A DNA stretch of 21,590 nt from Oscillospiraceae bacterium (GCA_900768245.1 CAAGCE010000008.1:1-21590), one strand, 5' to 3'; positions 5,933 through 13,857 are shown, counted from the stretch's first letter. Numbers and translations: made by a program. Notes: generated by a model from the sequence alone, not told the origin.

Positions 5933-6637
5933 TTATTTCTGTGAATTGTTCAGAAGCTGTATTTTCGCTTCACTGTTCTTTATTACATTTAGGAGCGATG
6001 ATGCTGAGCCTGCATATTCCTCCGAAAGCGAACCTGTTGTAATGAGTGTATCATCGGTTTCCGATGCTGTGTCACCGTCGCCTATAACAACACCCTTTGC
6101 TGCTGCCGCCGCATTTGCTTCGCATACTGACATTGCCGCTGATGTTACACCCGATGAAATGACCTCGGGAACGGTAAAAAATCGGCTGTCGTTTTTCGGA
6201 TTTGATGAATATACGATGCGGAACATTTTATATATCGCCAGCATTAAGAATGAGGACGCTTCTTTCATTATCGTATTGCTTCCTGTCTTTTGGATAAGTG
6301 AGAACAGGACATTTGTTGAATTGACGATAAGCTTTTTATTAAAGGCAGCCATCATACCGCCTGCAGCTACCTTGCTGCCGTTTGTATCCTGCTCGGGAAT
6401 GTCGTCGTATGATAAGGTCTTTCCCGCAGGTTCGGGAGAACGTCCCAACAGATAATCGCAGGACACGTTATAATAATCCGCAGCTTTTACAAGAAAATCA
6501 AGTCCGCATTCACGAATACCCTTTTCGTAATGTGAAAGCAGTGCTTGTGATATGCCAAGAGCAGCTGCCGCATTTTTCTGACTGATGCCGCGTTCCTTCC
6601 TCAGAAGAGTAATAATTCTCGGAAAGTCCGAATTCAT
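5933..6637 (-). CDS. XRE-family helix-turn-helix regulator
   Basis: This 234-residue cytoplasmic DNA-binding protein has an N-terminal Cro/C1-type HTH at about residues 6-61: IITLLRKERGISQKNAA, ALGISQALLSHYEKGIRE as recognition region, then FLVKAADYYNVSCDYLLGR. The remainder (about 70-234) is not recognised. It is Ala/Ser/Thr-rich with a predicted helical middle and no membrane segment, so it may sense a ligand or mediate oligomerisation. The ATG at 6637 is favoured over the one at 6640 because AGGAGGTG is then about seven bases away. A consensus promoter with a 17-bp palindrome over its start site lies upstream, which fits autorepression. The gene is divergent from the histidine phosphatase gene, which it could also control. 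Confidence 0.85.
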   Translation of the reverse strand: MNSDFPRIITLLRKERGISQKNAAAALGISQALLSHYEKGIRECGLDFLVKAADYYNVSCDYLLGRSPEPAGKTLSYDDIPEQDTNGSKVAAGGMMAAFNKKLIVNSTNVLFSLIQKTGSNTIMKEASSFLMLAIYKMFRIVYSSNPKNDSRFFTVPEVISSGVTSAAMSVCEANAAAAAKGVVIGDGDTASETDDTLITTGSLSEEYAGSASSLLNVIKNSEAKIQLLNNSQK

Positions 6638-6690
6638 CATGTCACCTCCTAATTCGAGTTTCTACACATATTTTTTCTATGGTTTTCTAT

Positions 6691-6707
6691 ATTTACATAT
6701 TGTAAAT
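6691..6707. promoter_or_regulatory. Palindromic operator, probable XRE autoregulatory site
   Basis: ATTTACA-TAT-TGTAAAT is a perfect 7+3+7 inverted repeat covering the start site and touching the -10 of the XRE gene promoter. A further TGTAAA half-site lies at 6729-6734 (the -35) and another at 6805-6810. The placement is that of a repressor operator; the bound protein is inferred to be the adjacent regulator. Confidence 0.6.
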
Positions 6708-6734
6708 TATATCGTATAACGTACTTTTTGTAAA
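6706..6734 (-). promoter_or_regulatory. Promoter of the XRE regulator gene
   Basis: On the - strand TTTACA (6734-6729) and TATAAT (6711-6706) have a 17-bp spacer. The expected transcription start near 6699 falls in the centre of the palindrome at 6691-6707. Confidence 0.8.
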
Positions 6735-6945
6735 GGGTATAATTAAAAAAAAGTCGATAAATGTTATAAAAGTTTTTTGTGTAGGTTACATATATGTTTT
6801 TTATTGTAAAATATGACATAATTTTATAATACTATATATTGTGATTGGGAGAAATTATAATGTCTATATATTGATTTTATGCAATGTGACAAATAATTCA
6901 AAAATAATTGTATGAAACCAACAAATAAAGCCTTGGAGGTATAAA
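6708..6945. other. AT-rich divergent intergenic region
   Basis: The space between the XRE regulator and the histidine phosphatase gene holds no gene. For the + strand gene only a weak promoter is seen, TTGTAA at 6804-6809 with TATAAT at 6825-6830 at a short 15-bp spacing; a second TATAAT lies at 6857-6862. A strong ribosome site (GGAGG, 6935-6939) precedes the phosphatase start. Confidence 0.5.
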
Positions 6946-7581
6946 ATGAAGGGATATAAGCTTACGATTTTAAGACACGGACGTACTGAAGCCAACGAAA
7001 ACGGTGTATATATCGGCAAAACCGACTGGCCTCTTTCCGATAAAGGACGTGCGGAGCTGGAGGAAATGTACGATCTCCACGCTTATCCGAGAGTTGAAAG
7101 GGTCTATTCCAGCCCTCTTTTAAGAGCGCTTCAGTCGGCGGAGATCCTTTTTCCCGACCGTGAAATAGTCGTCTGCGATGAAATAACAGAAATGGATTTC
7201 GGTGTTTTTGAGGGTCTTGCCGTAAAGGATCTTATTGAGCTTGACAGCTACCGGAAGTGGATAAAGGGCGGTCTTGACAATCCTCCGCCAAACGGTGAGA
7301 GTCTGCGCAATATGATAATGCGTGTCAATTCCGGTCTTAACCTTATGATAATGGATATGATGAAAGAAAACATTTCTCATGCAGGTGTTGTCACACATTC
7401 CGGCATAATGATGAATATGCTTTCCTGCTTCGGACTTCCTAAAATGAAGCCTATGGAATTTGCCTGCGAACCGGGCGAAGGCTGGCAGATATATGTTACA
7501 GCTATGATGTGGCAGAACGGCGGCACTTTTGAAATACTCGGAAAAGTTCCTGCTCCTGCAATTGACGAATATACAGAGTGA
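6946..7581 (+). CDS. Histidine phosphatase (phosphoglycerate mutase-like)
   Basis: This 211-residue cytoplasmic enzyme belongs to the branch of the histidine phosphatase superfamily that forms a phosphohistidine intermediate. Catalytic features are LRHGRTEAN (9-17) with the nucleophile His11, YSSPLLRA (54-61) with Arg60, the acid region EMDFGVFEG (82-90), NGESL (116-120), and THSGIM (150-155) with His151. Members include CobC-type alpha-ribazole phosphatases and broad-specificity phosphatases; no cobalamin gene is nearby, so substrate is unassigned. GGAGG lies six bases before the ATG. It starts a three-gene run, with 22 bp to the next gene. Confidence 0.9.
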   Translation: MKGYKLTILRHGRTEANENGVYIGKTDWPLSDKGRAELEEMYDLHAYPRVERVYSSPLLRALQSAEILFPDREIVVCDEITEMDFGVFEGLAVKDLIELDSYRKWIKGGLDNPPPNGESLRNMIMRVNSGLNLMIMDMMKENISHAGVVTHSGIMMNMLSCFGLPKMKPMEFACEPGEGWQIYVTAMMWQNGGTFEILGKVPAPAIDEYTE

Positions 7582-7603
7582 TCTTACCGAAAGGGGTCAT
7601 ATT

Positions 7604-8491
7604 ATGAATCCGAAAAAAAGCGGTGATTTTAAAAAGGCTGCACATACTGCCCTTAATGACTGCTGGTGTGAGTGTGTATGCATTTTTCTTGTTGTGCTCG
7701 GCGGAGCGATAGCGATCGCTCTTGCGGCGCTTCTTGTGATACAGTTTCTTTATACCTATGGTATTATTGAAAATAGTATCATGACTATATTTTCATCCGG
7801 CGGAGTTAAATTTTACTGCATAATTGCCCTTGCTTTGCTTATTATATGCATACTTGCCATACCTCTGAAATACGGCATAAGCTGGTACTACATACAGGCA
7901 CTTGACAGCAGGCATGTTCCTGCTTCATGCTTTTTCAGCTGCTACACAAATAAAAAACAGCATATCCGAACAACTCTGACAGGTCTTGCGGTTATGGGAT
8001 TAAGACTTGCTGTTGCCTTGCCTGTTGCCCTATGTATAATATTTACGGTAAGGCTTGCAATATCTGCGGTAAACAGTTCTTCCGGAGCAACCTTTATGAT
8101 CACCTTTGTATGCTGCTGCCTTGTGCTGCTTATTGCCTGCCTGCTTTTTGGATATATGATATACAGTATGCATTTTACGCTTGTACCTTATATTTACGCA
8201 ATGAACCCCGAAAAAAGTGTGAAAGATATAATTTCCGACAGCTTTAAAATAATTCGCCGCAAGGAGTTTGATCTTATGGAAGTGCTGTTTTCGTTTACAG
8301 GCTGGCTGGCACTCTCGCTGCTTATTTTTCCGATAATTTATGTTGCGCCGTATATGTCGATGACATTTGCCGCTGCTTCCGTAAAGCTTATAAAGGACCA
8401 TTGCGATGAAAACGGCAGCAGTGAAAATACATCGGCAAAGCCTGAGATATACGGTAAGGCTGCCGAAGCGGAGGAAAATGTACTTGTGTGA
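7604..8491 (+). CDS. DUF975-like integral membrane protein
   Basis: This 295-residue protein has about five or six hydrophobic segments, roughly 22-50, 68-88, 129-152, 162-192 and 224-262. The C-terminal part (SVKDIISDSFKIIRRKEF, then FSFTGWLALSLL and YVAPYMSMTFAAASV) resembles the DUF975 signature, in which a Ser/Lys-rich amphipathic stretch precedes an F-x-GW helix and a PY-containing helix. Function is unknown. The start at 7604 has AAGGGG at 7591-7596; a longer frame from 7529 would overlap the phosphatase gene and is not used. The last 14 bases overlap the start of the pseudouridine synthase gene, so the two are probably translationally coupled. Confidence 0.75.
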   Translation: MNPKKSGDFKKAAHTALNDCWCECVCIFLVVLGGAIAIALAALLVIQFLYTYGIIENSIMTIFSSGGVKFYCIIALALLIICILAIPLKYGISWYYIQALDSRHVPASCFFSCYTNKKQHIRTTLTGLAVMGLRLAVALPVALCIIFTVRLAISAVNSSSGATFMITFVCCCLVLLIACLLFGYMIYSMHFTLVPYIYAMNPEKSVKDIISDSFKIIRRKEFDLMEVLFSFTGWLALSLLIFPIIYVAPYMSMTFAAASVKLIKDHCDENGSSENTSAKPEIYGKAAEAEENVLV

Positions 8492-9353
8492 AAATAAAAA
8501 CGGCAGGGTCGTTTCTTTTGAAGTAAATGATAATGAGGACGGTATAACCGTTGGTGAGCTGCTTAAATTCCGTGGTGTATCAAGGCGGCTCATCGTGAAG
8601 CTTAAACGTGCGGAAAACGGCATAAGCCTTAACGGTGAGCATATCCGCACAATAGACAAAGCTGCGAAAGGCGATGTTGTTTCTATTTTTCTTTCCGACA
8701 GCAAGGCTCTGGAGGCTAACAGCAGTCTTAGTGTGCCTGTGCTTTATGAAGATGATGATGTTGCGGTTTTTGACAAGCCTGTTAATATGCCTGTTCACCC
8801 GTCATTAAAGCATCAGGGGGATACTCTCGGAAATTGCTTTTCGGCTTTGTATCCCGACCTCACCTTTCGTCCCATAAACCGTCTGGACAGGGACACATCG
8901 GGACTTTGCGCTGTTGCAAAAAATGCACACTCGGCAAATCTGCTCCAAGGCTCGATAGAAAAGGTATATTATGCGGCAGTATGCGGAAAGCTCGAAAAAA
9001 GCGGCATTATCGACGCTCCCATAGGCAGAGCGGGTGAGTCTGTAATAAGACGTGAGGTGCGTTCCGACGGGCAGAGGGCTGTTACCGAATATACTATTAT
9101 AAATGAAAATGACAAATACACTTTGCTGCGGATAAAGCTCCGCACGGGCAGAACTCATCAGATAAGGGTGCATTTTTCATATATAGGTCACCCTCTTGCA
9201 GGTGACGACTTTTATGGTGGCAGTACAGAGGATATTTCGGTTCAGGCTCTTCACTGCGGCGAGCTTAGCTTTATTTCGCCTGTGACAAACAAAGCTGTAA
9301 ATGTTGTTTCGCCTTTGCGTGAGGACATAGCCGCTTTATTTAATGAAGAATGA
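8478..9353 (+). CDS. RluA-family RNA pseudouridine synthase
   Basis: This 291-residue enzyme converts selected uridines in rRNA or tRNA to pseudouridine. An S4-like RNA-binding domain occupies about 22-70 (TVGELLKFRGVSRRLIVKLK). The catalytic domain starts near 88. NRLDRDTSGL (134-143) holds the catalytic Asp137; the first residue is Asn where HRLD is common. LRTGRTHQIRVHFSYIGHPL near 230-250 is the standard RluA block. It could be RluC/RluD-like or a tRNA type; sequence alone does not decide. GGAGG (8470-8474) is only three bases from the ATG at 8478, so TTG at 8484, with nine-base spacing, is a possible alternative start. A terminator-like hairpin follows at 9380. Confidence 0.92.
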   Translation: MYLCENKNGRVVSFEVNDNEDGITVGELLKFRGVSRRLIVKLKRAENGISLNGEHIRTIDKAAKGDVVSIFLSDSKALEANSSLSVPVLYEDDDVAVFDKPVNMPVHPSLKHQGDTLGNCFSALYPDLTFRPINRLDRDTSGLCAVAKNAHSANLLQGSIEKVYYAAVCGKLEKSGIIDAPIGRAGESVIRREVRSDGQRAVTEYTIINENDKYTLLRIKLRTGRTHQIRVHFSYIGHPLAGDDFYGGSTEDISVQALHCGELSFISPVTNKAVNVVSPLREDIAALFNEE

Positions 9354-9379
9354 CATTTGTCTGTTACAAAAAAACATCT

Positions 9380-9418
9380 GCTGTAACCATTTTGTAACCA
9401 ATGGTTACAGCATTTTTA
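9380..9418 (+). terminator. Hairpin with T run behind the RluA-family gene
   Basis: GCTGTAACCATT (9380-9391) and AATGGTTACAGC (9400-9411) form a perfect twelve-pair stem with an eight-base loop, followed by ATTTTTATG. It fits an intrinsic terminator, though the stem is AT-rich and the T run is five. Its left arm and loop also contain a WalR-type box, TGTAAC-N5-TGTAAC at 9382-9398. Confidence 0.65.
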
Positions 9419-9482
9419 TGTATATTTTTGTATCATATCAAAAATCGGGCACGAAATGCTTGGTAAAAGCATAGCAAATGGA

Positions 9483-9535
9483 TTGTAAACCGCACGAAAT
9501 TAAACGTTTACAATTAAACATAAGAAAATTATAAT
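9483..9535 (+). promoter_or_regulatory. Distal promoter with inverted repeat upstream of the M23 gene
   Basis: TTTACA (9507-9512) and TATAAT (9530-9535) are 17 bp apart. TTGTAAAC (9483-9490) and GTTTACAA (9506-9513) form an inverted repeat with a 15-bp spacer whose right arm covers the -35. A transcript from here would have a leader of more than 200 nt before the peptidase. Confidence 0.55.
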
Positions 9536-9627
9536 GAATTTAATGTTAAAAGTGCTTAAATACAAGGTGCGAATTTGTTCAAAACTCCGAAAAACGTTAA
9601 GAAAATGTGACGATTTCGCCGTAATGG

Positions 9628-9655
9628 TTGCAATTTATAGCGAAAACGTTATAAT
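9628..9655 (+). promoter_or_regulatory. Middle promoter upstream of the M23 gene
   Basis: TTGCAA (9628-9633) and TATAAT (9650-9655) have a 16-bp spacer. The predicted start near 9662 lies just before the WalR-type box at 9665-9681, so a regulator bound there would block this start while possibly activating the next one. Confidence 0.5.
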
Positions 9656-9664
9656 AAATGATAG

Positions 9665-9716
9665 TGTTACTATTTTGTAACTATTGATTTTGAATATTTG
9701 ATTTAATTGATATAAA
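9665..9716 (+). promoter_or_regulatory. WalR-type box and proximal promoter of the M23 gene
   Basis: TGTTAC-N5-TGTAAC at 9665-9681 is a perfect match to the known WalR (YycF) consensus TGTWAH-N5-TGTWAH. The box ends six bases before a weak -35 (about 9688-9693), with TATAAA at 9711-9716 serving as -10. A poor -35 with an activator box next to it is the usual layout for WalR-activated wall hydrolase genes. The predicted start near 9723 leaves a 35-nt leader with GAAAGGAG. Confidence 0.7.
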
Positions 9717-9758
9717 AGAGAAAATGTGCTTTTGCACAGAGAAAGGAGATGTCCGCCA

Positions 9759-11624
9759 ATGGGTAAGAAGACTTGGGATTTCGATTTTGTCCCACCGACT
9801 TCTGCCGAAAGTACGGAAATCCGAAAGAACAATAAAATAGAATCGTCATTTGTCACAGTTGGAGCTTTGGTGTCCGCTGTTGTTACATACAGCCTTTCAA
9901 AGGCAGCTTATGGCTGCATTAAGGCGGCGGAAAAAATCAAGGCAGCTTTCAGACCTGTTCGGATCAATTTCAGCAACGCTTTCAGAAAGAAAGCAAAAAG
10001 TGCAGGTCTAAGTCTTATCAGTGCTGCTGAAAAAGTTTCATCATTCGGAAAGAATTTTGCCGCAAGCGTAAAGGAGAAAGGCTTTTTTGCCGCTCTCGGC
10101 TGCCGGATCACTGAGATCTGCAGTTCGCTTAAAAGAAATAAACAGTTCTTCCGCACAGCTGTGAACTACGGTGTTCCGATAGCTGCTATCGCGGTTCTTA
10201 TCGGAGTTGTTTACAATACAGCTTCAACAAGCTACGGTATTGCCGTTGAATATAACGGTCAGGAGCTTGGTGTTGTTACTGCCGAATCTGTCGTTACAGA
10301 TGCTCAGAAAACTATTGCGGACAGAGCAGTTTACTACGATACCAATAATGACGAGGTGTTTGTGACAGCGAACCTGTCCATCAAGCCGCTTAACGCTCTT
10401 GACGAAGTTATCGACGAGGTCGCTCTGGCAGATAAAATGGAAGAACAGCTTACAGTTGTAAATTCCGCTGCTGAAGAAACAGAGCAGGCTGATGAAACTG
10501 CTTCTGAGCAGAAAACAGAAGAAGACTTGATTGCCGCAGCTGCTGACGAATCAGAGATCGATGGCAAGGTAAGAGCCTTTATCGTTACGGTAGACGGCGA
10601 ACAGATCGCTGCTGTTGAGAAAACTGACCGTATCACAAACTTCATTGAAGCACAGAAGAATAAATATACAGGCGATGATGTTGTATCGGTAGATTTTGAC
10701 AAGGATATTGAATACAGCTATGAGCAGTATGTTTCCACATTTGACGTTGTTGACCAGCAGTATGTTATAAACAGACTGACATCTATCGTTTCCGAACCTG
10801 TTTATTATGAGGTACAGAACGGTGATTCGCCTTGGAACATTGCCCGTGACAACGATATGACCGTTGACGAGCTTGTAAACTGCGTTGCTACATTTGACGG
10901 CGATCAGATCTCCGATATTACTCAGAAGTGTCCTGTGGGAACAGTTATTCAGCTCAGTGCTGAAGTTCCTTATCTTCAGACGCTTGTTACAAAGAACGTT
11001 ACCTATACCGATACTATTGATTACGAGATCGTCAAGACCGAAGATGACAATATGTATCAGGGCGAAACCGCTGTTGATGTTGAAGGCGTTGAGGGTGAGG
11101 CTGAATTCACAGCCCTCGTTACCTATAAAAATGACGTTCCTGTTTCAAAGCAGATACTCAGCGAAACTATCATCGCAGAGCCTGTTACAAAGCAGGTAAG
11201 AGTAGGTACAAGAGAAACCAAGACTGAGGTAAGTACAGGAAGCGGCGGCTCAGGCACATATTTCTGGCCTGTCGGCGGCGGTTATATTTCAGCTTATTTC
11301 GGTGACGGACGCGGTCATAAGGGTCTTGATATTGCAGCTCCTTATGGAACTCCTATTTACGCTGCTGAGTCAGGTACAGTTACAAGAGCCGGCAACAAAT
11401 ACGACGGCTACGGCAACTGCGTAATGATCTCACACGCTGACGGAAACGTTACGGTTTACGGACATATGAGCAGCGTTGCAATCAGCTACGGCGACTATGT
11501 TGTAAGAGGACAGCTTATCGGTTACGTTGGCAGCACAGGCGATTCAACAGGTAACCATTGCCACTTTGAAGTTCGCTCCGGAAGCTATTACAACGACCCA
11601 AGCGATTATGTTTCACAGTATTGA
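9759..11624 (+). CDS. Membrane-anchored LysM-G5-M23 peptidoglycan endopeptidase
   Basis: This 621-residue cell-wall hydrolase is anchored by one membrane segment at about 137-153 (YGVPIAAIAVLIGVVYN) after a 130-residue basic, Ala-rich cytoplasmic or membrane-associated N-terminus. Outside follow an unassigned region with an acidic Ala/Glu/Thr stretch (about 236-268), a LysM domain starting at YYEVQNGDSPWNIA (349-362) for glycan binding, a G5 domain (about 408-485), a Gly/Ser linker (494-499), and a LytM/M23 zinc peptidase (about 515-612). Zinc ligands are His520 and Asp524 in GHKGLD and His602 in HCHFE; catalytic His569 lies in YGHMS. Such enzymes cut peptide cross-bridges during growth. The ATG at 9759 has GAAAGGAG ten bases upstream; an in-frame ATG at 9726 has no site. 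It is transcribed alone and ends in a strong terminator. Confidence 0.95.
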   Translation: MGKKTWDFDFVPPTSAESTEIRKNNKIESSFVTVGALVSAVVTYSLSKAAYGCIKAAEKIKAAFRPVRINFSNAFRKKAKSAGLSLISAAEKVSSFGKNFAASVKEKGFFAALGCRITEICSSLKRNKQFFRTAVNYGVPIAAIAVLIGVVYNTASTSYGIAVEYNGQELGVVTAESVVTDAQKTIADRAVYYDTNNDEVFVTANLSIKPLNALDEVIDEVALADKMEEQLTVVNSAAEETEQADETASEQKTEEDLIAAAADESEIDGKVRAFIVTVDGEQIAAVEKTDRITNFIEAQKNKYTGDDVVSVDFDKDIEYSYEQYVSTFDVVDQQYVINRLTSIVSEPVYYEVQNGDSPWNIARDNDMTVDELVNCVATFDGDQISDITQKCPVGTVIQLSAEVPYLQTLVTKNVTYTDTIDYEIVKTEDDNMYQGETAVDVEGVEGEAEFTALVTYKNDVPVSKQILSETIIAEPVTKQVRVGTRETKTEVSTGSGGSGTYFWPVGGGYISAYFGDGRGHKGLDIAAPYGTPIYAAESGTVTRAGNKYDGYGNCVMISHADGNVTVYGHMSSVAISYGDYVVRGQLIGYVGSTGDSTGNHCHFEVRSGSYYNDPSDYVSQY

Positions 11625-11644
11625 TCAAATCAAATATTAAAATT

Positions 11645-11678
11645 AAACGGCTGATGTTAATGCGTCAGCCGTTTTTTT
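11645..11678. terminator. Bidirectional terminator between the M23 gene and the lipoprotein gene
   Basis: AAACGGCTGA (11645-11654) pairs with TCAGCCGTTT (11665-11674). Seven T run through 11672-11678 on the + strand. On the - strand the stem is followed by the T-rich TTTAATTTTAAT. It serves convergent genes ending at 11624 (+) and 11680 (-). Confidence 0.9.
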
Positions 11679-11679
11679 G

Positions 11680-12246
11680 TTATGTATTTTCAGAGGTCGT
11701 TGTTGTTTCTTCGGTATCGGTGTCGGAGAATGATGTTATTTCTGCACAGAGGTCAAGTTCGGGGAAGGATATTTCCGTAAGTGCCATTGTTTCCTTGTCA
11801 AAGGCAAGAACATAGCTGCACTGAGATATATTGCCTGTGTACTCCATACCTGTTTCGGTTTCTGTTGTTACCGCATCGGGCAGCGAAGCAAAGTTATCTA
11901 TGGCATTGAAAATAAGCTCAAACACAGCACTGTCATTTATCTTTTCGGCAGGAATGTCAAATCCAAGTTCGCCCAGTGAAATGCCTACACCGCTGTCGTT
12001 ATAGCTTAAATGAAGCCCTGCAACGGTTTCGGGTTCAGTAAGGTCCATTTCCCATATGTTTGTACCGTAGCGGCTCATTGTCCCCTTTATTTCTGTGGAA
12101 TCATCGAGAGAAATGCTCATTTCGCAGGAAAAAGCTTTGTTAAGGTCGGGTGCTTTGGCGGTGACAGCGTTCTTAATAAAACTACAACCTGTAAATAAAG
12201 TAAAAGATAATACCAAAAGTAAATATAAAAACGTCTTTTTTTGCAT
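11680..12246 (-). CDS. Small lipoprotein of unknown function
   Basis: This 188-residue protein begins with a lipoprotein signal: MQKKTFLYLLLVLSF followed by the lipobox LFTGC, so Cys21 would be lipidated and the protein held on the outer face of the membrane. The mature part is rich in beta-type hydrophobic/acidic alternation and ends in a Thr/Glu-rich tail. Sequence order (amphipathic strands, a middle LTEPETVAGLHLSY) is loosely like LolA/LppX-fold lipoproteins, but this is not secure. The ATG at 12246 is chosen because the signal peptide starts there and CGGAGGG is six bases away. That ribosome site is inside the terminator stem of the preceding nnr gene. Confidence 0.75.
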   Translation of the reverse strand: MQKKTFLYLLLVLSFTLFTGCSFIKNAVTAKAPDLNKAFSCEMSISLDDSTEIKGTMSRYGTNIWEMDLTEPETVAGLHLSYNDSGVGISLGELGFDIPAEKINDSAVFELIFNAIDNFASLPDAVTTETETGMEYTGNISQCSYVLAFDKETMALTEISFPELDLCAEITSFSDTDTEETTTTSENT

Positions 12247-12275
12247 AAAAAACCCTCCGTTCTCAGAACAGAGGG
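12247..12275 (-). terminator. Terminator of nnr containing the lipoprotein gene's ribosome site
   Basis: On the - strand CCCTCTGTTC (12275-12266) and GAACGGAGGG (12262-12253) pair over ten bases with one G-T and a three-base loop, followed by TTTTTT (12252-12247) and directly by the ATG at 12246. The GGAGGG of the 3' arm is the only candidate Shine-Dalgarno for the lipoprotein gene, so the hairpin would both stop transcription and hide the site. Confidence 0.8.
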
Positions 12276-12309
12276 TCAATTTTTTATTTGCGCTGCCCTA
12301 TCTGTTCAT

Positions 12310-13848
12310 TCAAAAAAGTCTGAACACATAAGGAAGCTGAGCGATAACATCGGTAGGGAGCATACCTATCTGCGAGAGTTTTTCAGCCGCAAGATCGGCA
12401 GCCTTGCCGTGAACATACACACCTGCGGAGGCTGCATCAACGGGAGCAAGTCCCTGCGCCGCAAATGCTGCGATGACACCTGTGAGAACATCGCCGCTGC
12501 CGCCTTTGCTGAGTCCCGGATTGCCTGCTTTGCAGATAATAAGCTTTCCGTCACCTGCAATGTAGGTCGGTACACCCTTTGCGACAACGATAATATTGTA
12601 TTCCCTTGCAAGTTCAACAGCCATAGTCAGTCTGTCCGCAGCTTTGTCTGCTCCGAATGCCGCAGCATAAAGACGTTTCAGCTCGCCCTCGTGAGGTGTG
12701 ACAATAAGCTTGCCTTTTGTGTTTCTGATAATATCTATGCAGCCGGTGACGCAGTTTATGCCATCGGCGTCAAGAATTATCGGACAATTTATTCCGCAGA
12801 TAAGTTCCTTTACAAGCGACTTTGTGTCATCTGAAACAGCAAGTCCGCTGCCAATTGAAACGGCAGTCATTTTTTCTGAGAATTTGAGGATATTGTCTGC
12901 ATTTTTGGCGGAAACAGTACCGTCCTTTGCTGCCGAAAGAGGAAGAAGAGTTGCTTCAAACATTGATGATGATATTCTGTTGAGCACCTCATCGGTGGAG
13001 GCTGCGGTAACAAGTCCAACACCGCATCTTAATGCTGCCATTGTTGACATTGCGGCAGCACCGCTCATACAGCGGCTTCCAGCAACATTGAGAAGATGTC
13101 CGAACTGATTTTTATACGAATTTTCAGCACGGGGAGGGAAAAGTTCCTTCACTTTTGCAGCGTCAAAGTCCTCTGCTATATAATCAACAGAGCGGTAGCA
13201 GGCTTCGGTAAAGCCTATGTCCGAAACCGTTATCTCGCCGCAAAGTGACTTTAACGGCTCGGAAAGCATACCTATTTTCTGACTGCCGAATGTAACGGTA
13301 CAGTCGCATTTGAGCGTGCTCTCGTCGGCTGTGCCGGTAAGACAGTTTCCGCCCGACGGAACATCTATTGCCATTTTTATTGCGTCGCAGCGTGAAATAT
13401 AGGAAAAGCAAGCCTTTATCTGTGGCGGAAGTTCACCATGGAAGCCTGTTCCGTAAACAGCGTCAACAATAAGAGCCGATGAAGAAAAAAGGCGGAAAAC
13501 CTCGTCGATATTGTCATTCAGATCCATTACCGCAATTTCACCGTGTCCGCTGAGTTCGCAGTATTCATATGCCGCAAGCTCTGTTTCAGGGTCGCCGCAG
13601 GCAAGCACAACGGAAACATTCATACCTGCGTCGGAAAGATCTCTTGCGATAACAAAGCCGTCGCCGCCGTTGTTTCCTTTGCCGCAGACGATCATAACTC
13701 CGCCCGAAAGGTCAGCCTCCGAGGCGATACGGCATATACGCTCGGCAGCTGCCGCTCCTGCATTTTCCATAAGCTGCTTGTATGAAACACCGTTTTTATC
13801 CGAAGCGGCTTCGATCGCTTTCATTTGTTTTGGGGTAGGATAGAACAT
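12310..13848 (-). CDS. nnr: Bifunctional NAD(P)H-hydrate epimerase / ADP-dependent dehydratase
   Basis: This 512-residue metabolite-repair enzyme, in the cytoplasm, epimerises R- and S-NAD(P)HX and dehydrates the S form back to NAD(P)H using ADP. The N-terminal YjeF_N epimerase domain (about 1-215) shows QLMENAGAA (25-33) and the signature GKGNNGGDGFVIAR (56-69). The C-terminal ribokinase-like domain (about 225-508) has VTPHEGE and GNPGLSKGGSGDVLTG (442-457), with Asp453 in the catalytic position. The length is standard. The start at 13848 is set by AGGAGG seven bases upstream; a longer open frame to 14088 is not supported. It follows the AcpS-like gene, a pairing common in Firmicutes, after a 74-bp gap that holds a terminator-like hairpin. 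Confidence 0.95.
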   Translation of the reverse strand: MFYPTPKQMKAIEAASDKNGVSYKQLMENAGAAAAERICRIASEADLSGGVMIVCGKGNNGGDGFVIARDLSDAGMNVSVVLACGDPETELAAYEYCELSGHGEIAVMDLNDNIDEVFRLFSSSALIVDAVYGTGFHGELPPQIKACFSYISRCDAIKMAIDVPSGGNCLTGTADESTLKCDCTVTFGSQKIGMLSEPLKSLCGEITVSDIGFTEACYRSVDYIAEDFDAAKVKELFPPRAENSYKNQFGHLLNVAGSRCMSGAAAMSTMAALRCGVGLVTAASTDEVLNRISSSMFEATLLPLSAAKDGTVSAKNADNILKFSEKMTAVSIGSGLAVSDDTKSLVKELICGINCPIILDADGINCVTGCIDIIRNTKGKLIVTPHEGELKRLYAAAFGADKAADRLTMAVELAREYNIIVVAKGVPTYIAGDGKLIICKAGNPGLSKGGSGDVLTGVIAAFAAQGLAPVDAASAGVYVHGKAADLAAEKLSQIGMLPTDVIAQLPYVFRLF

Positions 13849-13857
13849 AGCAAACCT

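Noticed and set aside
8030..8704. 224-codon open frame on the - strand
   Set aside because: It is antisense to the DUF975-like and RluA-family genes, with no ribosome site and no family resemblance.
9412..9758. c-di-AMP (ydaO-type) riboswitch in front of the M23 gene
   Set aside because: Wall hydrolase genes often have one, but none of its conserved GC-rich blocks is present; the region is AT-rich with promoters and WalR-type boxes.
12241..12834. 197-codon open frame on the + strand
   Set aside because: It is antisense to the C-terminal kinase-like domain of nnr; the nnr motifs are unmistakable.
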